Translations under genes and position numbers: made by a program
Assembly: GCA_009841115.1 (NCBI GenBank)
Contig: VXML01000017.1
Span: 124,001 to 188,000, forward strand
Reading direction: 5' to 3'
DNA length: 64,000 nt
From: Gemmatimonadota bacterium
GTDB taxonomy: Bacteria > Latescibacterota > UBA2968 > UBA8231
Notes under the pieces: model-generated
The model's input: only the letters and a program-made list of their open reading frames with translations
Databases searched by the model: none
What the model was told of the DNA's origin: nothing
Shown: positions 16,400-24,796 of the stretch, piece after piece
How positions within the stretch are numbered: the first letter of the stretch is position 1
Layout: each line of letters starts with the position of its first letter

Positions 16400-17875
16400 C
16401 TATCTCCTCTTAACTGAACTGTGCGGATAGACTCGCTCCCACCCCGTCGCACCGAACACCTTATCGGCCCACAGCGGACCACTTTCAGAGGCATCTACCA
16501 AATTGTAGGAGTGTGAAGCCTGCACGGAGCGCATGATTTCGCGCCAGAGCGCAGCGTCCAAGTGCCGGTATTCAGCCGCGTGCGTTGCGGACTCGGCGAG
16601 ATTGTGCTGTTCTTGGGGATCTTCCTGCAAATCGAAAAGCCCAGTCGCACCATTGCCGTATTTCACTAACTTGTGCCGTCCGTCGTAAGCCATCCAGCCG
16701 GATTGCAAGCCGCCGATGAGGATGTCGCGCGGCGCATCACCGGCCAAGCCCAAACCGGGCAGGGGCCTAGCGTCCATGTACTCCGGCACGCCGTGGCCAG
16801 ACGCGGCTAACAGGGTAGCGGTGACATCCGTGAGGCAAACCAGATCGTCGCGCACCTCACCGGTAGCACCGCCCGGCTGGCGCACTAGCATGGGCACGTG
16901 GCAGCTACCCTCGTAGAAATTGCCCTTGGCGTTTACACCGTGATCCCCAACCAAGTCGCCGTGATCTGAGGAGAAGATGACGATGGTGTTGTCGAGACGG
17001 CCGCTTTCCTCCAAGGCCGCGAGGATTTGGCCGACCTCGTGATCTATCTGTAAGATGAGGGCCGAATAGTGGGCGCGCACCGTGCGCTTCTGCTCCTCGG
17101 TATAGGGACCTTCGGTCTCTGGAGTCCAGATCGGCGCACCCGGCCGAGGCCGGGGATGGATGCCCTCGCGGACATCGCGGTGGATGGGATCGCCGGGGGC
17201 GGGATCGGGAATTTTATCGACATCTACTTTGGCCAGAAATTCCGGCGTGGGGTCGTAGGGATCGTGCGGGCCAGGAAATCCCACCATGCAGGCAAAGGGC
17301 CGCTCGTCATCGTACTCGCGGATGAAGCGCGCCGCCTCCTCGCCGACGAAGTAATCCCAGTAGCAATCCCAGGGCAAAAGCGACACGCAAGCGCCGCGCT
17401 GCTCGTCGTATCCTTCGTGCTCCTTGCCCATGTACTTGCGGTGGCCGCGCTGTTGCAAATAGTGCCAGTAGTCGTCTTGGATGTTGACCCACACCTTGTC
17501 CTCGCAGGCGATGCGATGTTGGAAGCCAAAAGAGGCTTCCCACGGGTAGAAGTGCATCTTGCCAATGGCCGAAGTGAGGTAGCCGTGATCGGTCAACATC
17601 TCCGCCCAAGTGCGGATGCCGCACGCAGCGTGGTCCGGTCGCAGGTGGTTGCCGTTGGTCAGCACGTGATTGCGCCAAGCATTGAGGCCAGTGAGCAGCG
17701 AACAACGCGCCGGTACGCAGACCGGATGCAAGCTATAGGCTTGGTCGTAGCGGATGCCCTCAGCGGCAATGCGATCAATGTTGGGCGTGGAAACGTGGGG
17801 GGCACCGTAACAACTGAGAAAGTCGTGGCGCATCTGGTCGGGCATGATAAACAACAAATTGGGTCGGTCGCTCAT
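16400..17875 (-). CDS. Type I sulfatase (formylglycine-dependent)
   Basis: 491 residues from the ATG at 17875 (MSDRPNLLFIMPDQMRHDF). It hydrolyses a sulfate ester, substrate unknown. Cys53 in CVPARCSLLTG is the CxPxR site that is converted to formylglycine by a separate maturase. Asp13 (MPDQ) and the late SSDHGDLVGDHG supply Ca2+ ligands. No signal peptide is seen, so it may be cytoplasmic. Its start is 17 bases after the phytanoyl-CoA dioxygenase-like gene, so the pair is co-transcribed. Such sulfatase-dioxygenase pairs are frequent in marine uncultured bacteria degrading sulfated or alkylated compounds. No maturase is visible in the window. Confidence 0.9.
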   Translation of the reverse strand: MSDRPNLLFIMPDQMRHDFLSCYGAPHVSTPNIDRIAAEGIRYDQAYSLHPVCVPARCSLLTGLNAWRNHVLTNGNHLRPDHAACGIRTWAEMLTDHGYLTSAIGKMHFYPWEASFGFQHRIACEDKVWVNIQDDYWHYLQQRGHRKYMGKEHEGYDEQRGACVSLLPWDCYWDYFVGEEAARFIREYDDERPFACMVGFPGPHDPYDPTPEFLAKVDVDKIPDPAPGDPIHRDVREGIHPRPRPGAPIWTPETEGPYTEEQKRTVRAHYSALILQIDHEVGQILAALEESGRLDNTIVIFSSDHGDLVGDHGVNAKGNFYEGSCHVPMLVRQPGGATGEVRDDLVCLTDVTATLLAASGHGVPEYMDARPLPGLGLAGDAPRDILIGGLQSGWMAYDGRHKLVKYGNGATGLFDLQEDPQEQHNLAESATHAAEYRHLDAALWREIMRSVQASHSYNLVDASESGPLWADKVFGATGWERVYPHSSVKRR

Positions 17876-17892
17876 TGTTCTATTCCATATCG

Positions 17893-18816
17893 TTAGGGTG
17901 TTTTCGCGCTCGCCCGCGCTTCGGCCCAAGCGCGCAGCGGCACGTCATCGGCGTCTTTGGTCAGCCAATACTGGGACGATGGCGCAACCTCTGGGTTTTC
18001 CCCCAGCGGATTGCCGCCGCTGGGCAGAGCACCCAAAAGCTGCTGGCGAATCGGCGAGCAGCGCGCCAGTAGCGCCGGATCCTGCTGGATGTAGTCGGTC
18101 GGGCGTAGCCAGCGGTAGTGGTAGCCCACGTGCATGATCTTGCGCGTCCGCGGCGACTGATTGGGGCCAACGCAATGCCACGTTGCCGTGCGCCACAGCA
18201 CGGCCGAGCCGGCCGGGAGCCGCAATTCCAGCGCCTGTTCCGCCGGCACTTGATTCTTCATGTCGCGCAACTCTTGAGGGCATCGCTTATAGCTGCCCGG
18301 CACCAGCCACAGGTTGCCGCAATTGGATTCGGTCATGTCGAAGAGAACGTAGAAGACCTTGAGCTCCATAAACGGCAAGCGCCCATCGAGCGAAGGCCCG
18401 ATGAAAAGCTCGGGACTAGCTAAGTCGGGATGCCACACGACATTGCGATAGCCGGCCTCCTGATCGGCCCCCCGTCCGCTGCCCACAGTCCCGGGCTGCA
18501 TGTCGCGCGGGTACGGCGGGCGGTAGTCGAGATGCGTCGTCCGGATCTGGATGTTCCAGCCGATAGCATCGACCACCAGCGGCAGCATTCGCGGATGATC
18601 CACCAAGTCGAGAAAGGCATCGTGCTGCGCCAGAGCGTTGCGCACCTGAAAATGCGTCTCCGCCGCCAAGCCCTGCTCCTTTTGAATACGTGCGACCACT
18701 TCATCGGCGGCCGCCGAGAGCCGGGCCAGTTCCTCAGACGTTAGAAAGTGTTCGAGGACGATAAAGCCCTGCTCGGCAAAGTCGCGTTCTTGCTCGCGGG
18801 TCATCGCTATGGACAT
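17893..18816 (-). CDS. Phytanoyl-CoA dioxygenase (PhyH)-family protein
   Basis: 307 residues from the ATG at 18816; an upstream TTG reading is less likely. PhyH enzymes are Fe(II)/2-oxoglutarate oxygenases. The opening MTREQERDFAEQGFIVLEHFL is typical. The iron motif HxD is WHPD (His129, Asp131), the distal His lies in TATWHCVGPNQS, and an Arg-rich stretch after it (PRTRKIMHV) would bind 2-oxoglutarate. It is followed by a sulfatase gene on the same strand. Substrate cannot be told from sequence; phytanoyl-CoA itself is unlikely. Confidence 0.85.
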   Translation of the reverse strand: MSIAMTREQERDFAEQGFIVLEHFLTSEELARLSAAADEVVARIQKEQGLAAETHFQVRNALAQHDAFLDLVDHPRMLPLVVDAIGWNIQIRTTHLDYRPPYPRDMQPGTVGSGRGADQEAGYRNVVWHPDLASPELFIGPSLDGRLPFMELKVFYVLFDMTESNCGNLWLVPGSYKRCPQELRDMKNQVPAEQALELRLPAGSAVLWRTATWHCVGPNQSPRTRKIMHVGYHYRWLRPTDYIQQDPALLARCSPIRQQLLGALPSGGNPLGENPEVAPSSQYWLTKDADDVPLRAWAEARASAKTP

Positions 18817-18879
18817 TTTCGTCTCTTGGTGGATCAGGTGAGAAGGCTTCGACAAATAAAGTAAAAAACATCGGGCGGC

Positions 18880-20268
18880 TCATACAACGCCGACGGTGCC
18901 GACCAGCCGCTTGAACAGGTCGCCGCGCTCGGCGTAACTGGCAAACTGATCGAAGCTGGCGCAGGCCGGCGAAAGCAGTACCACGTCGCCCGCTTGCGCC
19001 AAGCGGCGGGCGGTGTCCAAGGCTTGCGCTAGGTCGCGGCAACAGTGGACGATCTCGCCAGCACCCGCCCGCTGTACAGCGGCGGCAATGCGCAGAGCCT
19101 CTTGGCCGACGAGCAGCACGGCGCGGACATTGGCCTCGGCAATCGCAGTGCCCAAGGCACTGAAATCGGCCCCTTTGGAAGCGCCGCCCGCGATCAACAG
19201 CAGAGGCGCGTCAAAGGCGCGGATGGCAGCACAGGCAGCATCGACCGTTGTGGCCAATGAGTCGTTGTAATAGGTAACGCCATCGCGCTCGGCAACGCAT
19301 TCGAGGCGATGGGGAAGGCCGGCAAAGGATCGAATGGCCTCGGCAAAATGGATCGCTGGCGCACCAAAGGCCAACGCACCAGCTACCGCAGCGGCGACAT
19401 TGCTCCAATTGTGCCGTCCCCGCAGAGGAATGTCTTCTACCGGACAAATAGCGGTCGGCTGCGTCCCAGAGCAGCAGGCCCACAACTGGCCGTCGGCAAT
19501 CCACGCGCCCGGAATGCTCGGAGCAGTTGTGCTAAAGGACCAAAGGGCGGCAGGACTCTCGTCAACAAAGGTCCGAGCCGTAGGACAGTCCCGATTGACA
19601 ATGAGAATATCGCCGGACGTTTGGTAGCGGCACACGGGCTTTTTGGCGGCGACGTACTCGGCGCGGTCGGCGTGATAGTCGAGGTGATCTTCGGTGACGG
19701 AAAGGACCACGGCGATGTGGGGACTTTGGTCGAGGTCCTGCAATTGGAAACTAGACAGCTCTAGGACGACTCGGTCGGTTGGCTTCAGCTCGTCAAGGAA
19801 TTCGAGCGGCGGTCGGCCGATGTTGCCGCCGCTGAACACCCTCACTGTAGAGTCGGTAGCCAAGAGCGCATGTAGCAGCGCGGTCGTAGTGCCTTTGCCC
19901 TTAGTACCGGTGATTCCGATCACTGGCGCGGGGCATAGCTGCAAAAAGAGGCGCGTCTGACTCGACACTTCGACGCCGCAACGCCGCGCCGCACACAATC
20001 GCGGGTCCAGCGTCGGCAGGCCCGGCGTGCGGAACAGCAGATCGAAGTCGGTCAGGTCGTCGAGGTAGCCTTCGCCGATGCGCCACTGTTGCACGCCCTC
20101 CACCGGAATGGTCGGGTCGCGGGCGTCGCACACGGCAAAGGGAATCTGGCGCGCGTGAAGAAAACGAGCCAGCGCGCGGTTTTCCACGCCGAGGCCGAGG
20201 AGGGCAATGCGCCGCTGGTGCAGAGCCGCGCTTGACTCTTTGGGGCCGGAGGATTTCTTTAGCGCCAT
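18880..20268 (-). CDS. MurD-family UDP-MurNAc-L-alanine glutamate ligase (MurD or MurD2-like)
   Basis: 462 residues from the ATG at 20268. Mur ligases add glutamate to UDP-MurNAc-L-Ala in peptidoglycan synthesis. The N-terminal Rossmann part has RIALLGLGVENRALARFL; the ATP loop is GITGTKGKGTTTALL; then LELSSFQL, SVTEDHLDYHADRAEYVAAK and GLPHRLECVAE. The usual MurD block NDSKATN reads YNDSLATTVDA here, closer to what I recall for the MurD2 group that adds L-Glu. It stands alone, not within a division/cell-wall cluster, and is divergent from the lectin gene across 48 bases. The D- versus L-Glu choice is unresolved. Confidence 0.75.
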   Translation of the reverse strand: MALKKSSGPKESSAALHQRRIALLGLGVENRALARFLHARQIPFAVCDARDPTIPVEGVQQWRIGEGYLDDLTDFDLLFRTPGLPTLDPRLCAARRCGVEVSSQTRLFLQLCPAPVIGITGTKGKGTTTALLHALLATDSTVRVFSGGNIGRPPLEFLDELKPTDRVVLELSSFQLQDLDQSPHIAVVLSVTEDHLDYHADRAEYVAAKKPVCRYQTSGDILIVNRDCPTARTFVDESPAALWSFSTTAPSIPGAWIADGQLWACCSGTQPTAICPVEDIPLRGRHNWSNVAAAVAGALAFGAPAIHFAEAIRSFAGLPHRLECVAERDGVTYYNDSLATTVDAACAAIRAFDAPLLLIAGGASKGADFSALGTAIAEANVRAVLLVGQEALRIAAAVQRAGAGEIVHCCRDLAQALDTARRLAQAGDVVLLSPACASFDQFASYAERGDLFKRLVGTVGVV

Positions 20269-20316
20269 TGAATTCGCAATACGCGCTTTAACTAAATTAG
20301 ATAGCGAGAAGGTGCT

Positions 20317-20694
20317 GTGGCTGTAACAATTATGCGTACGGTGCGGCCTAGTCCGCAATGGCAAGACAGCTTGATCCGGCTAGAGAGCGGCCAGCGGGTC
20401 GTCATCGACGCGGAGGAAACTTGGTCGCCGGACATGCGCAACCAAATCGCCTGGTGCGGAGCTGATGGCTTGTACAACTTGCCGGCTGGCGAGGGGTATC
20501 TCCTGCCTGGGGCCAATGTCGGCACACTCATAGCCCGCATCGGCGACGACGGGCCGACCTTTGCCGTGGGCAGCCGCTACGACTTTATTGCCGATCGCGC
20601 GGGGGTGCTCTTCTTGGCCATGAACGAAAACCCAGACTTCAACAACCAAGCCGGCAAAGTCGTCGCCCAAATCATCGTCTTCAGTCAACCATGA
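20317..20694 (+). CDS. PA-IL/LecA-like lectin-domain protein
   Basis: 125 residues from a GTG at 20317 with AAGG just upstream; an ATG five codons later lacks a ribosome site. It matches the small jelly-roll PA-IL fold: a strand with GQRVVIDAEETWSPDM, then NVGTLIARIGDDGPTFAVGS, then AGVLFLAMNENPDFNNQAGKV. In LecA the last segment supplies the Ca2+ and galactose site, and Asp and Asn residues are present there (NENPDFNN). Similar domains often occur in PEGA- or lectin-like accessory proteins without sugar binding. It is the first gene of a plus-strand operon; the next ATG overlaps its stop by four bases. No signal peptide. Confidence 0.7.
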   Translation: MAVTIMRTVRPSPQWQDSLIRLESGQRVVIDAEETWSPDMRNQIAWCGADGLYNLPAGEGYLLPGANVGTLIARIGDDGPTFAVGSRYDFIADRAGVLFLAMNENPDFNNQAGKVVAQIIVFSQP

Positions 20695-21728
20695 GTCTCG
20701 TCGGCAGCGCGGCGACCGCAGCCTATGTGCGCGCGGGTCATCCACCCGTCCGCGCGATCGCTCCGCTCGCCGAAGGGGTCTGGCGCATTGAGGACGCAGA
20801 CGGCCGCAAGGTCGTGGTCAAGCATCAACTCTTTGGCAGGCTGACGCAGGGCACGGCTTACGACCTGTTGGAGGTCGAACGCGACGTGCTCGGCTTCTTG
20901 CACAGAGCGGGTTGTCCGGTGCCGGCCGTGCTGGGTATCGATCGGGAAGCGCACTGCATCTTCTTGCAATGGGTCGGCGATCGCACCCTCGACGACGCCA
21001 TTCAGGACGGGGACCGTGCGACGACTATACAGGCCATACGCGGGCTGTGCGCCATTGAGCGCGCGTTCTCTCAACGCGCCGACCAATTAGAACCGAGGGT
21101 AGTGCCGAGCGCCAACCGCGCGGCGCTTGCCGCCGCTTGGGACGAGGCGGGAGAACGAGCGCACGCTGGCATCGAACAGCTATGCCGCCGTCTCCAGCGG
21201 TCCTTAGACGCTGGGCTGCGACCGCTGCTCGAAACCATGCACGATTGGCTAGCGGCGCGGCCAGCTTCACTGGGCAGCGTAGATTACAACGCGCGCAACG
21301 CAATCGTCGAGCCGGGGGGCACGCGCATTTACTTCCTCGAATTTGCCAAAATTGGTTGGGACTGGACGGAACGGCGCTTGACGCAGTATACTTCAAGTAT
21401 GGGCAGCGGCCGGCAAGACGGGCGCATGCGCTCGCTACTGGACGCGCCCGCAGCGCATTTATACGCCGAGGAATCCGGGCGCAGCGACAGTGCGCGGGCA
21501 CTCAATTATCACCGCATTTTTTTTCTTTTAAACAGCGCAGCCCTGTTGTGCGCAGTCCTCGACGGCGAGCCGCACGCTCAGGCCCTGCGCCAACACTGGA
21601 AAAGGCCCTATGCGCGGCTGCGACAATGCGCGGCCATGCTGTCCCAAGACCTGAGTACAGACCCAAGTGCAGCCGAGTTCAGGAGCCGGTTGCAGCTTTG
21701 TTTGTCATCAAGCGGAGGAACCCTATGA
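20691..21728 (+). CDS. Aminoglycoside-phosphotransferase-like kinase-fold protein
   Basis: 345 residues; ATG overlaps the lectin stop (ATGA) and its own stop overlaps the next ATG. The N-lobe shows GVWRIEDADGRKVVVKHQ, with a Lys placed as in kinases, and LLEVERDVLGFLHRAGCPVP resembles the APH helix-C region. The catalytic loop is SVDYNARNAIV, keeping Asp and Asn of the HGDxxxxN motif but losing the His and Gly. The metal-binding Asp of DFE-type motifs appears as Glu (FLEFAKIGWDW). It may be a weak or specialised small-molecule kinase. Family assignment is moderate; substrate unknown. Confidence 0.55.
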   Translation: MSLVGSAATAAYVRAGHPPVRAIAPLAEGVWRIEDADGRKVVVKHQLFGRLTQGTAYDLLEVERDVLGFLHRAGCPVPAVLGIDREAHCIFLQWVGDRTLDDAIQDGDRATTIQAIRGLCAIERAFSQRADQLEPRVVPSANRAALAAAWDEAGERAHAGIEQLCRRLQRSLDAGLRPLLETMHDWLAARPASLGSVDYNARNAIVEPGGTRIYFLEFAKIGWDWTERRLTQYTSSMGSGRQDGRMRSLLDAPAAHLYAEESGRSDSARALNYHRIFFLLNSAALLCAVLDGEPHAQALRQHWKRPYARLRQCAAMLSQDLSTDPSAAEFRSRLQLCLSSSGGTL

Positions 21729-21991
21729 GCGAGTGGAACACTCTCGACTTTAAGCCCCGAGCCCGAGGAATGATCATCGGCGATATCCCCTGGCTGGCGC
21801 GCATTGCCGACAAGGCGCGGGCGCACCAACAGCAACGCATCGGCGACTACGTATTTCCCTGACCGGCCGACAAGCACTTCCTGGAGGAAGTGGAGCTAAC
21901 AGCCGAAGCATTCGGCGAGATGGTGGCTTCGTCTGAAGACGACGATGCTCTGATCGAAAAGATGAAAGCGCACTTGGACAGAAAGCACTAG
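21725..21991 (+). CDS. DUF5069 selenoprotein (UGA = Sec46)
   Basis: 88 residues if the TGA at 21860-21862 is selenocysteine. The ATG at 21725 overlaps the upstream stop (ATGA). Family blocks are present on both sides of the UGA in one frame. Before it: ARIADKARAHQQQRIGDYVFP. After it: PADKHFLEEVELTAEAFGEM, ending ALIEKMKAHLDRKH. DUF5069 proteins normally have Tyr-x-x-Pro-Cys-Pro-x-Asp at this point, so the UGA replaces the conserved Cys. A perfect hairpin follows at 21875-21892. The next gene begins one base after the TAG stop, so reading through is needed for normal operon coupling. DUF5069 function is unknown; a conserved selenol suggests redox chemistry. A nonsense-mutated pseudogene is the alternative. 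Confidence 0.85.
21875..21892 (+). promoter_or_regulatory. Candidate bacterial SECIS of the DUF5069 gene
   Basis: CACTTCC (21875-21881), loop TGGA (21882-21885), GGAAGTG (21886-21892): seven perfect base pairs. The stem begins 12 bases after the UGA and the loop G is 21 bases after it, within the accepted 16-37 range and among the first two loop bases. Confidence 0.8.
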
Positions 21992-21992
21992 C

Positions 21993-22880
21993 ATGAGCAC
22001 CTCAGCGCAAACCGCGCGTACGCCAAGGCGGAGAGTTCGGGAGATGGAGGTAGAGGTCGTCCACGTGCGCCGCGACACCCCAGACACCACCACGCTCTTT
22101 ATGTCCGCTGGCGACGGGCCGATCGAATACCAAGCCGGCCACTTCTGCACCATTGATCCGCATCAGTTTGGCGAGTTGGAACACTTCACCGCCTATTTAG
22201 AAGATCAAAAGGGGCAGCGGGAAAAGCCGCGGGCTTATTCTATGGCCTCGGCACCGCACGAAGAGCACCTCGCCATCACGATCAAAGAAGAGCGCTACGA
22301 GAGCGGCGAGACGCCGTACCCGCCGCTTTTGTCGCCGCTGTTGACGTACTACATCCAAGAGGGCCGGCAGCTAGTCATCAGCGGCTTTACCGGAGCCTAC
22401 ACTTTCCCCGCCGATGTCTGCGAGCGCACCGACCACATTGTCCACGTGTGCGCCGGCAGCGGCATCGTGCCCAATAGGAGCCTGATCGTGGAAAGCCTGC
22501 ATCGCAGCGACCCGCTCCGTCACACCTTGCTGTTTAGCAACAAGACGCGCGGCGACGTCATTTACTTCGAGGAATTCGAGGAGTTGCGGGCACAGTACCC
22601 CGACAAACTCGAAGTCATCCACTGCATCACCCGCGAAGATCCAAGCGGCATTCGCGGTGCCCGCCAAGGGCGCATCTCCGGGGAACTTTTGCGCGAAGTC
22701 GCGCCCGACCCCTCCAAGGTGATGGCCTATAGCTGCGGTCCGGGCATCACGCCGTACGAGCGCAAGGCCGCTAGAGCCAAAGGCGAGACTCCCGAGCCGC
22801 GCTTCGTCGAAAACATGGTCGCGCTCTTGCAGGAGCACGGGTTGGACAAAAAGCAGATCCGGCAGGAAAGCTGGGGATGA
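21993..22880 (+). CDS. Ferredoxin/flavodoxin-NAD(P)+ reductase-type FAD oxidoreductase
   Basis: 295 residues; ATG one base after the DUF5069 stop. FAD domain: RAYSMAS (the RxYS motif) after the strand YQAGHFCTID. NAD domain: HVCAGSGIVPNRSLI (GxGxxP-like), LLFSNKTRGDVIYFEEFEEL and the closing MAYSCGPGITPYERKAA. It resembles the reductase parts of ring-hydroxylating dioxygenases and BoxA-like epoxidases but has no 2Fe-2S domain. It probably passes electrons from NAD(P)H to an unknown acceptor. Its tight coupling to the DUF5069 selenoprotein gene makes that protein a candidate partner (inference). Confidence 0.8.
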   Translation: MSTSAQTARTPRRRVREMEVEVVHVRRDTPDTTTLFMSAGDGPIEYQAGHFCTIDPHQFGELEHFTAYLEDQKGQREKPRAYSMASAPHEEHLAITIKEERYESGETPYPPLLSPLLTYYIQEGRQLVISGFTGAYTFPADVCERTDHIVHVCAGSGIVPNRSLIVESLHRSDPLRHTLLFSNKTRGDVIYFEEFEELRAQYPDKLEVIHCITREDPSGIRGARQGRISGELLREVAPDPSKVMAYSCGPGITPYERKAARAKGETPEPRFVENMVALLQEHGLDKKQIRQESWG

Positions 22881-22884
22881 ATGA

Positions 22885-23841
22885 ATGAAGTTAATCGTGC
22901 AGATTCCCTGCTTTGACGAAGAGCAGACCCTGCCCGCTGTAATCCGCGACATCCCGCGCCAAGTGCCCGGCATTGATCAAGTCGAAATTTTGGTCATCGA
23001 CGACGGCTCCAGCGACCTCACCAGCGCGGTGGCTCGCGAGTGCGGCGCGGATCACGTAATCCGCTTTCCGCACAACCGAGGACTGGGCCAGGCCTTTAAG
23101 GCCGGTTTTGACGAATGCCTGCGGCTGGGAGCCGACATCATCGTCAACACCGATGGCGACAACCAGTACTACGGCGGCGACATCGACAAGTTAGTCGCGC
23201 CCATCTTAGGCGGTCAGGCCGACATGGTCATCGGCGACCGGCAGACGCAGGCCATTGCCCATTTCTCCGCCCTCAAGCGTTACCTACAAAACTTGGGCAG
23301 CCGGGTGATTAGCCGCCTCGCCGGCCTACAGGTGCCGGATGTGGCCAGCGGCTTTCGCGCCTTTAGCCGCGAGTGCGCGCTCCAGCTTTCGACCTTTACC
23401 AATTTCGACCACACGGCCGAACACGTGATCGAGGCCGGATACAAGAATTTGGCCGTGATTTCTGTCGCGGTCCGCACCAACCCCAAGACGCGCGAGTCGC
23501 GCCTCTTTTCCAACATCGGCAAGTTCGTCTTCAAATCCGGGGAGATCAGTTTGCGCACCTATGCGCGCTACGCCGCGCTCAAGATATTTTCCCTATGCGG
23601 TATTTTGACCTTTGTCGCGGGTTTTGGCCTCGGCGTGCGCTTTCTCTACTTCTTATTTTTTACTGACGAAGGGATGCTGCACGTGCAGTCGCTTATCTTG
23701 GCGGCGATTTTGTTGTTGGCCGGATTTCAGATGTTTCTCACCGGCGTCATAGCCGATCTGATCGCCACCAATAGGGACTTGCTTGAAGATGCGTTGCAGC
23801 GGGTCAAGAAGTTGGAATTGCGCGATACGGACCAAAGATAA
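22885..23841 (+). CDS. Family 2 glycosyltransferase with C-terminal membrane helices
   Basis: 318 residues; ATG a few bases after the reductase stop. GT-A fold: VQIPCFDEEQTLPAVIRDIP, the nucleotide site VIDDGSSDLT and the acceptor-side NTDGDNQYYGGDID. It resembles dolichol-phosphate-mannose synthase-like enzymes that transfer sugar to polyprenyl phosphate. Two membrane helices follow (~240-262 and ~272-292, SLILAAILLLAGFQMFLTGVIADLI). It may supply a lipid-linked sugar to the surface polysaccharide genes a little downstream, though a separate operon cannot be excluded. Confidence 0.82.
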   Translation: MKLIVQIPCFDEEQTLPAVIRDIPRQVPGIDQVEILVIDDGSSDLTSAVARECGADHVIRFPHNRGLGQAFKAGFDECLRLGADIIVNTDGDNQYYGGDIDKLVAPILGGQADMVIGDRQTQAIAHFSALKRYLQNLGSRVISRLAGLQVPDVASGFRAFSRECALQLSTFTNFDHTAEHVIEAGYKNLAVISVAVRTNPKTRESRLFSNIGKFVFKSGEISLRTYARYAALKIFSLCGILTFVAGFGLGVRFLYFLFFTDEGMLHVQSLILAAILLLAGFQMFLTGVIADLIATNRDLLEDALQRVKKLELRDTDQR

Positions 23842-23848
23842 TTCGCAC

Positions 23849-24796
23849 ATGAAAAAACCTGCGGTTTACATAGACGGCCAAGAGGGGACGACCGGACTGC
23901 GCATTCGCCAGATGCTAGCCGGGCGCGAGGATGTGGAGGTGTTGCTCATTCCACCGGAGCATCGCCGGGATCCGCACGCGCGGGCCGAATTTGTCAACCG
24001 CGCGGACTTGTGCGTTCTCTGCCTGCCCGACGACGCGGCAGCCGAGGCCCTCGCCTTGCTCGAAAACCCGCAGACCAAGGTCATCGACACGAGCACGGCG
24101 CGCCGGGTCCATTCCGAATGGGTCTATGGACTGCCCGAGATTTCACCCGCGCACAAAGAACGAATTCGCCGCGCGCAGCAAGTCGCCAATTGCGGTTGTT
24201 ATCCCGTCGGCTTCCTTCTCGCCGTCCGGCCCCTCATCTTGCAGGAGTTGCTCCAGTCCGCCGCGCCGCTGACCATCAACGCAGTGTCCGGCTATTCCGG
24301 CGGGGGGCGGTCAATGATCGCCGAATACGAAGGGGAAGGCGAGCACAAGCCTTTCTGCCTGTACGGCCTCGACGGCGCGCACAAGCACTTGCCCGAAATC
24401 TGGAAATTCAGCGGGTGCGAAAAGCAGCCGCTCTTTGTGCCGTCCGTCGATCATTCGTTCTGCGGCATGGTAGTAAGCACGCCAGTGCCCACGGAATTTT
24501 TCGCCCGTCCCCACGTCAATCGCGAAGCCGTGTACGAAGTCTGGCGCGAGTACTACGCGGACTGTCCCTTTGTAAAGGTGGTCGCGCCCCAAGCCGTTGC
24601 GTTGCGCGACGACAAATTCCTCGACCTAACGGGATTGAGCCATACCAACTTCGTCGAACTATCGGTCTGGGGCGACCCCGAGCGGGGATTGATTTTGGTC
24701 GGGCGGCTCGACAACCTCGGCAAAGGAGCGTCGGGCAATGCCGTACAGTGCCTCAACTTGATGCTCGGCTGCGACGAGACCGCAGGGCTGGTCTAG
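23849..24796 (+). CDS. argC: N-acetyl-gamma-glutamyl-phosphate reductase, type 2
   Basis: 315 residues from the ATG at 23849 (MKKPAVYIDGQEGTTGLRI). Third step of arginine synthesis: NADPH-dependent reduction of N-acetylglutamyl phosphate. The DGQEGTTGL loop and the active Cys in ANCGCYPVG mark the short type 2 class, as does VSGYSGGGRSMI. The usual length of this class is about 310. No other arg gene is in the window, and the gene is directly abutted by tatD. Confidence 0.88.
   Translation: MKKPAVYIDGQEGTTGLRIRQMLAGREDVEVLLIPPEHRRDPHARAEFVNRADLCVLCLPDDAAAEALALLENPQTKVIDTSTARRVHSEWVYGLPEISPAHKERIRRAQQVANCGCYPVGFLLAVRPLILQELLQSAAPLTINAVSGYSGGGRSMIAEYEGEGEHKPFCLYGLDGAHKHLPEIWKFSGCEKQPLFVPSVDHSFCGMVVSTPVPTEFFARPHVNREAVYEVWREYYADCPFVKVVAPQAVALRDDKFLDLTGLSHTNFVELSVWGDPERGLILVGRLDNLGKGASGNAVQCLNLMLGCDETAGLV

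Noticed and set aside
16045..21862. UGA reassigned to an amino acid throughout (alternative genetic code)
   Set aside because: Many genes here end with TGA at the expected place, some one base before the next ATG, and only two UGAs interrupt conserved proteins.
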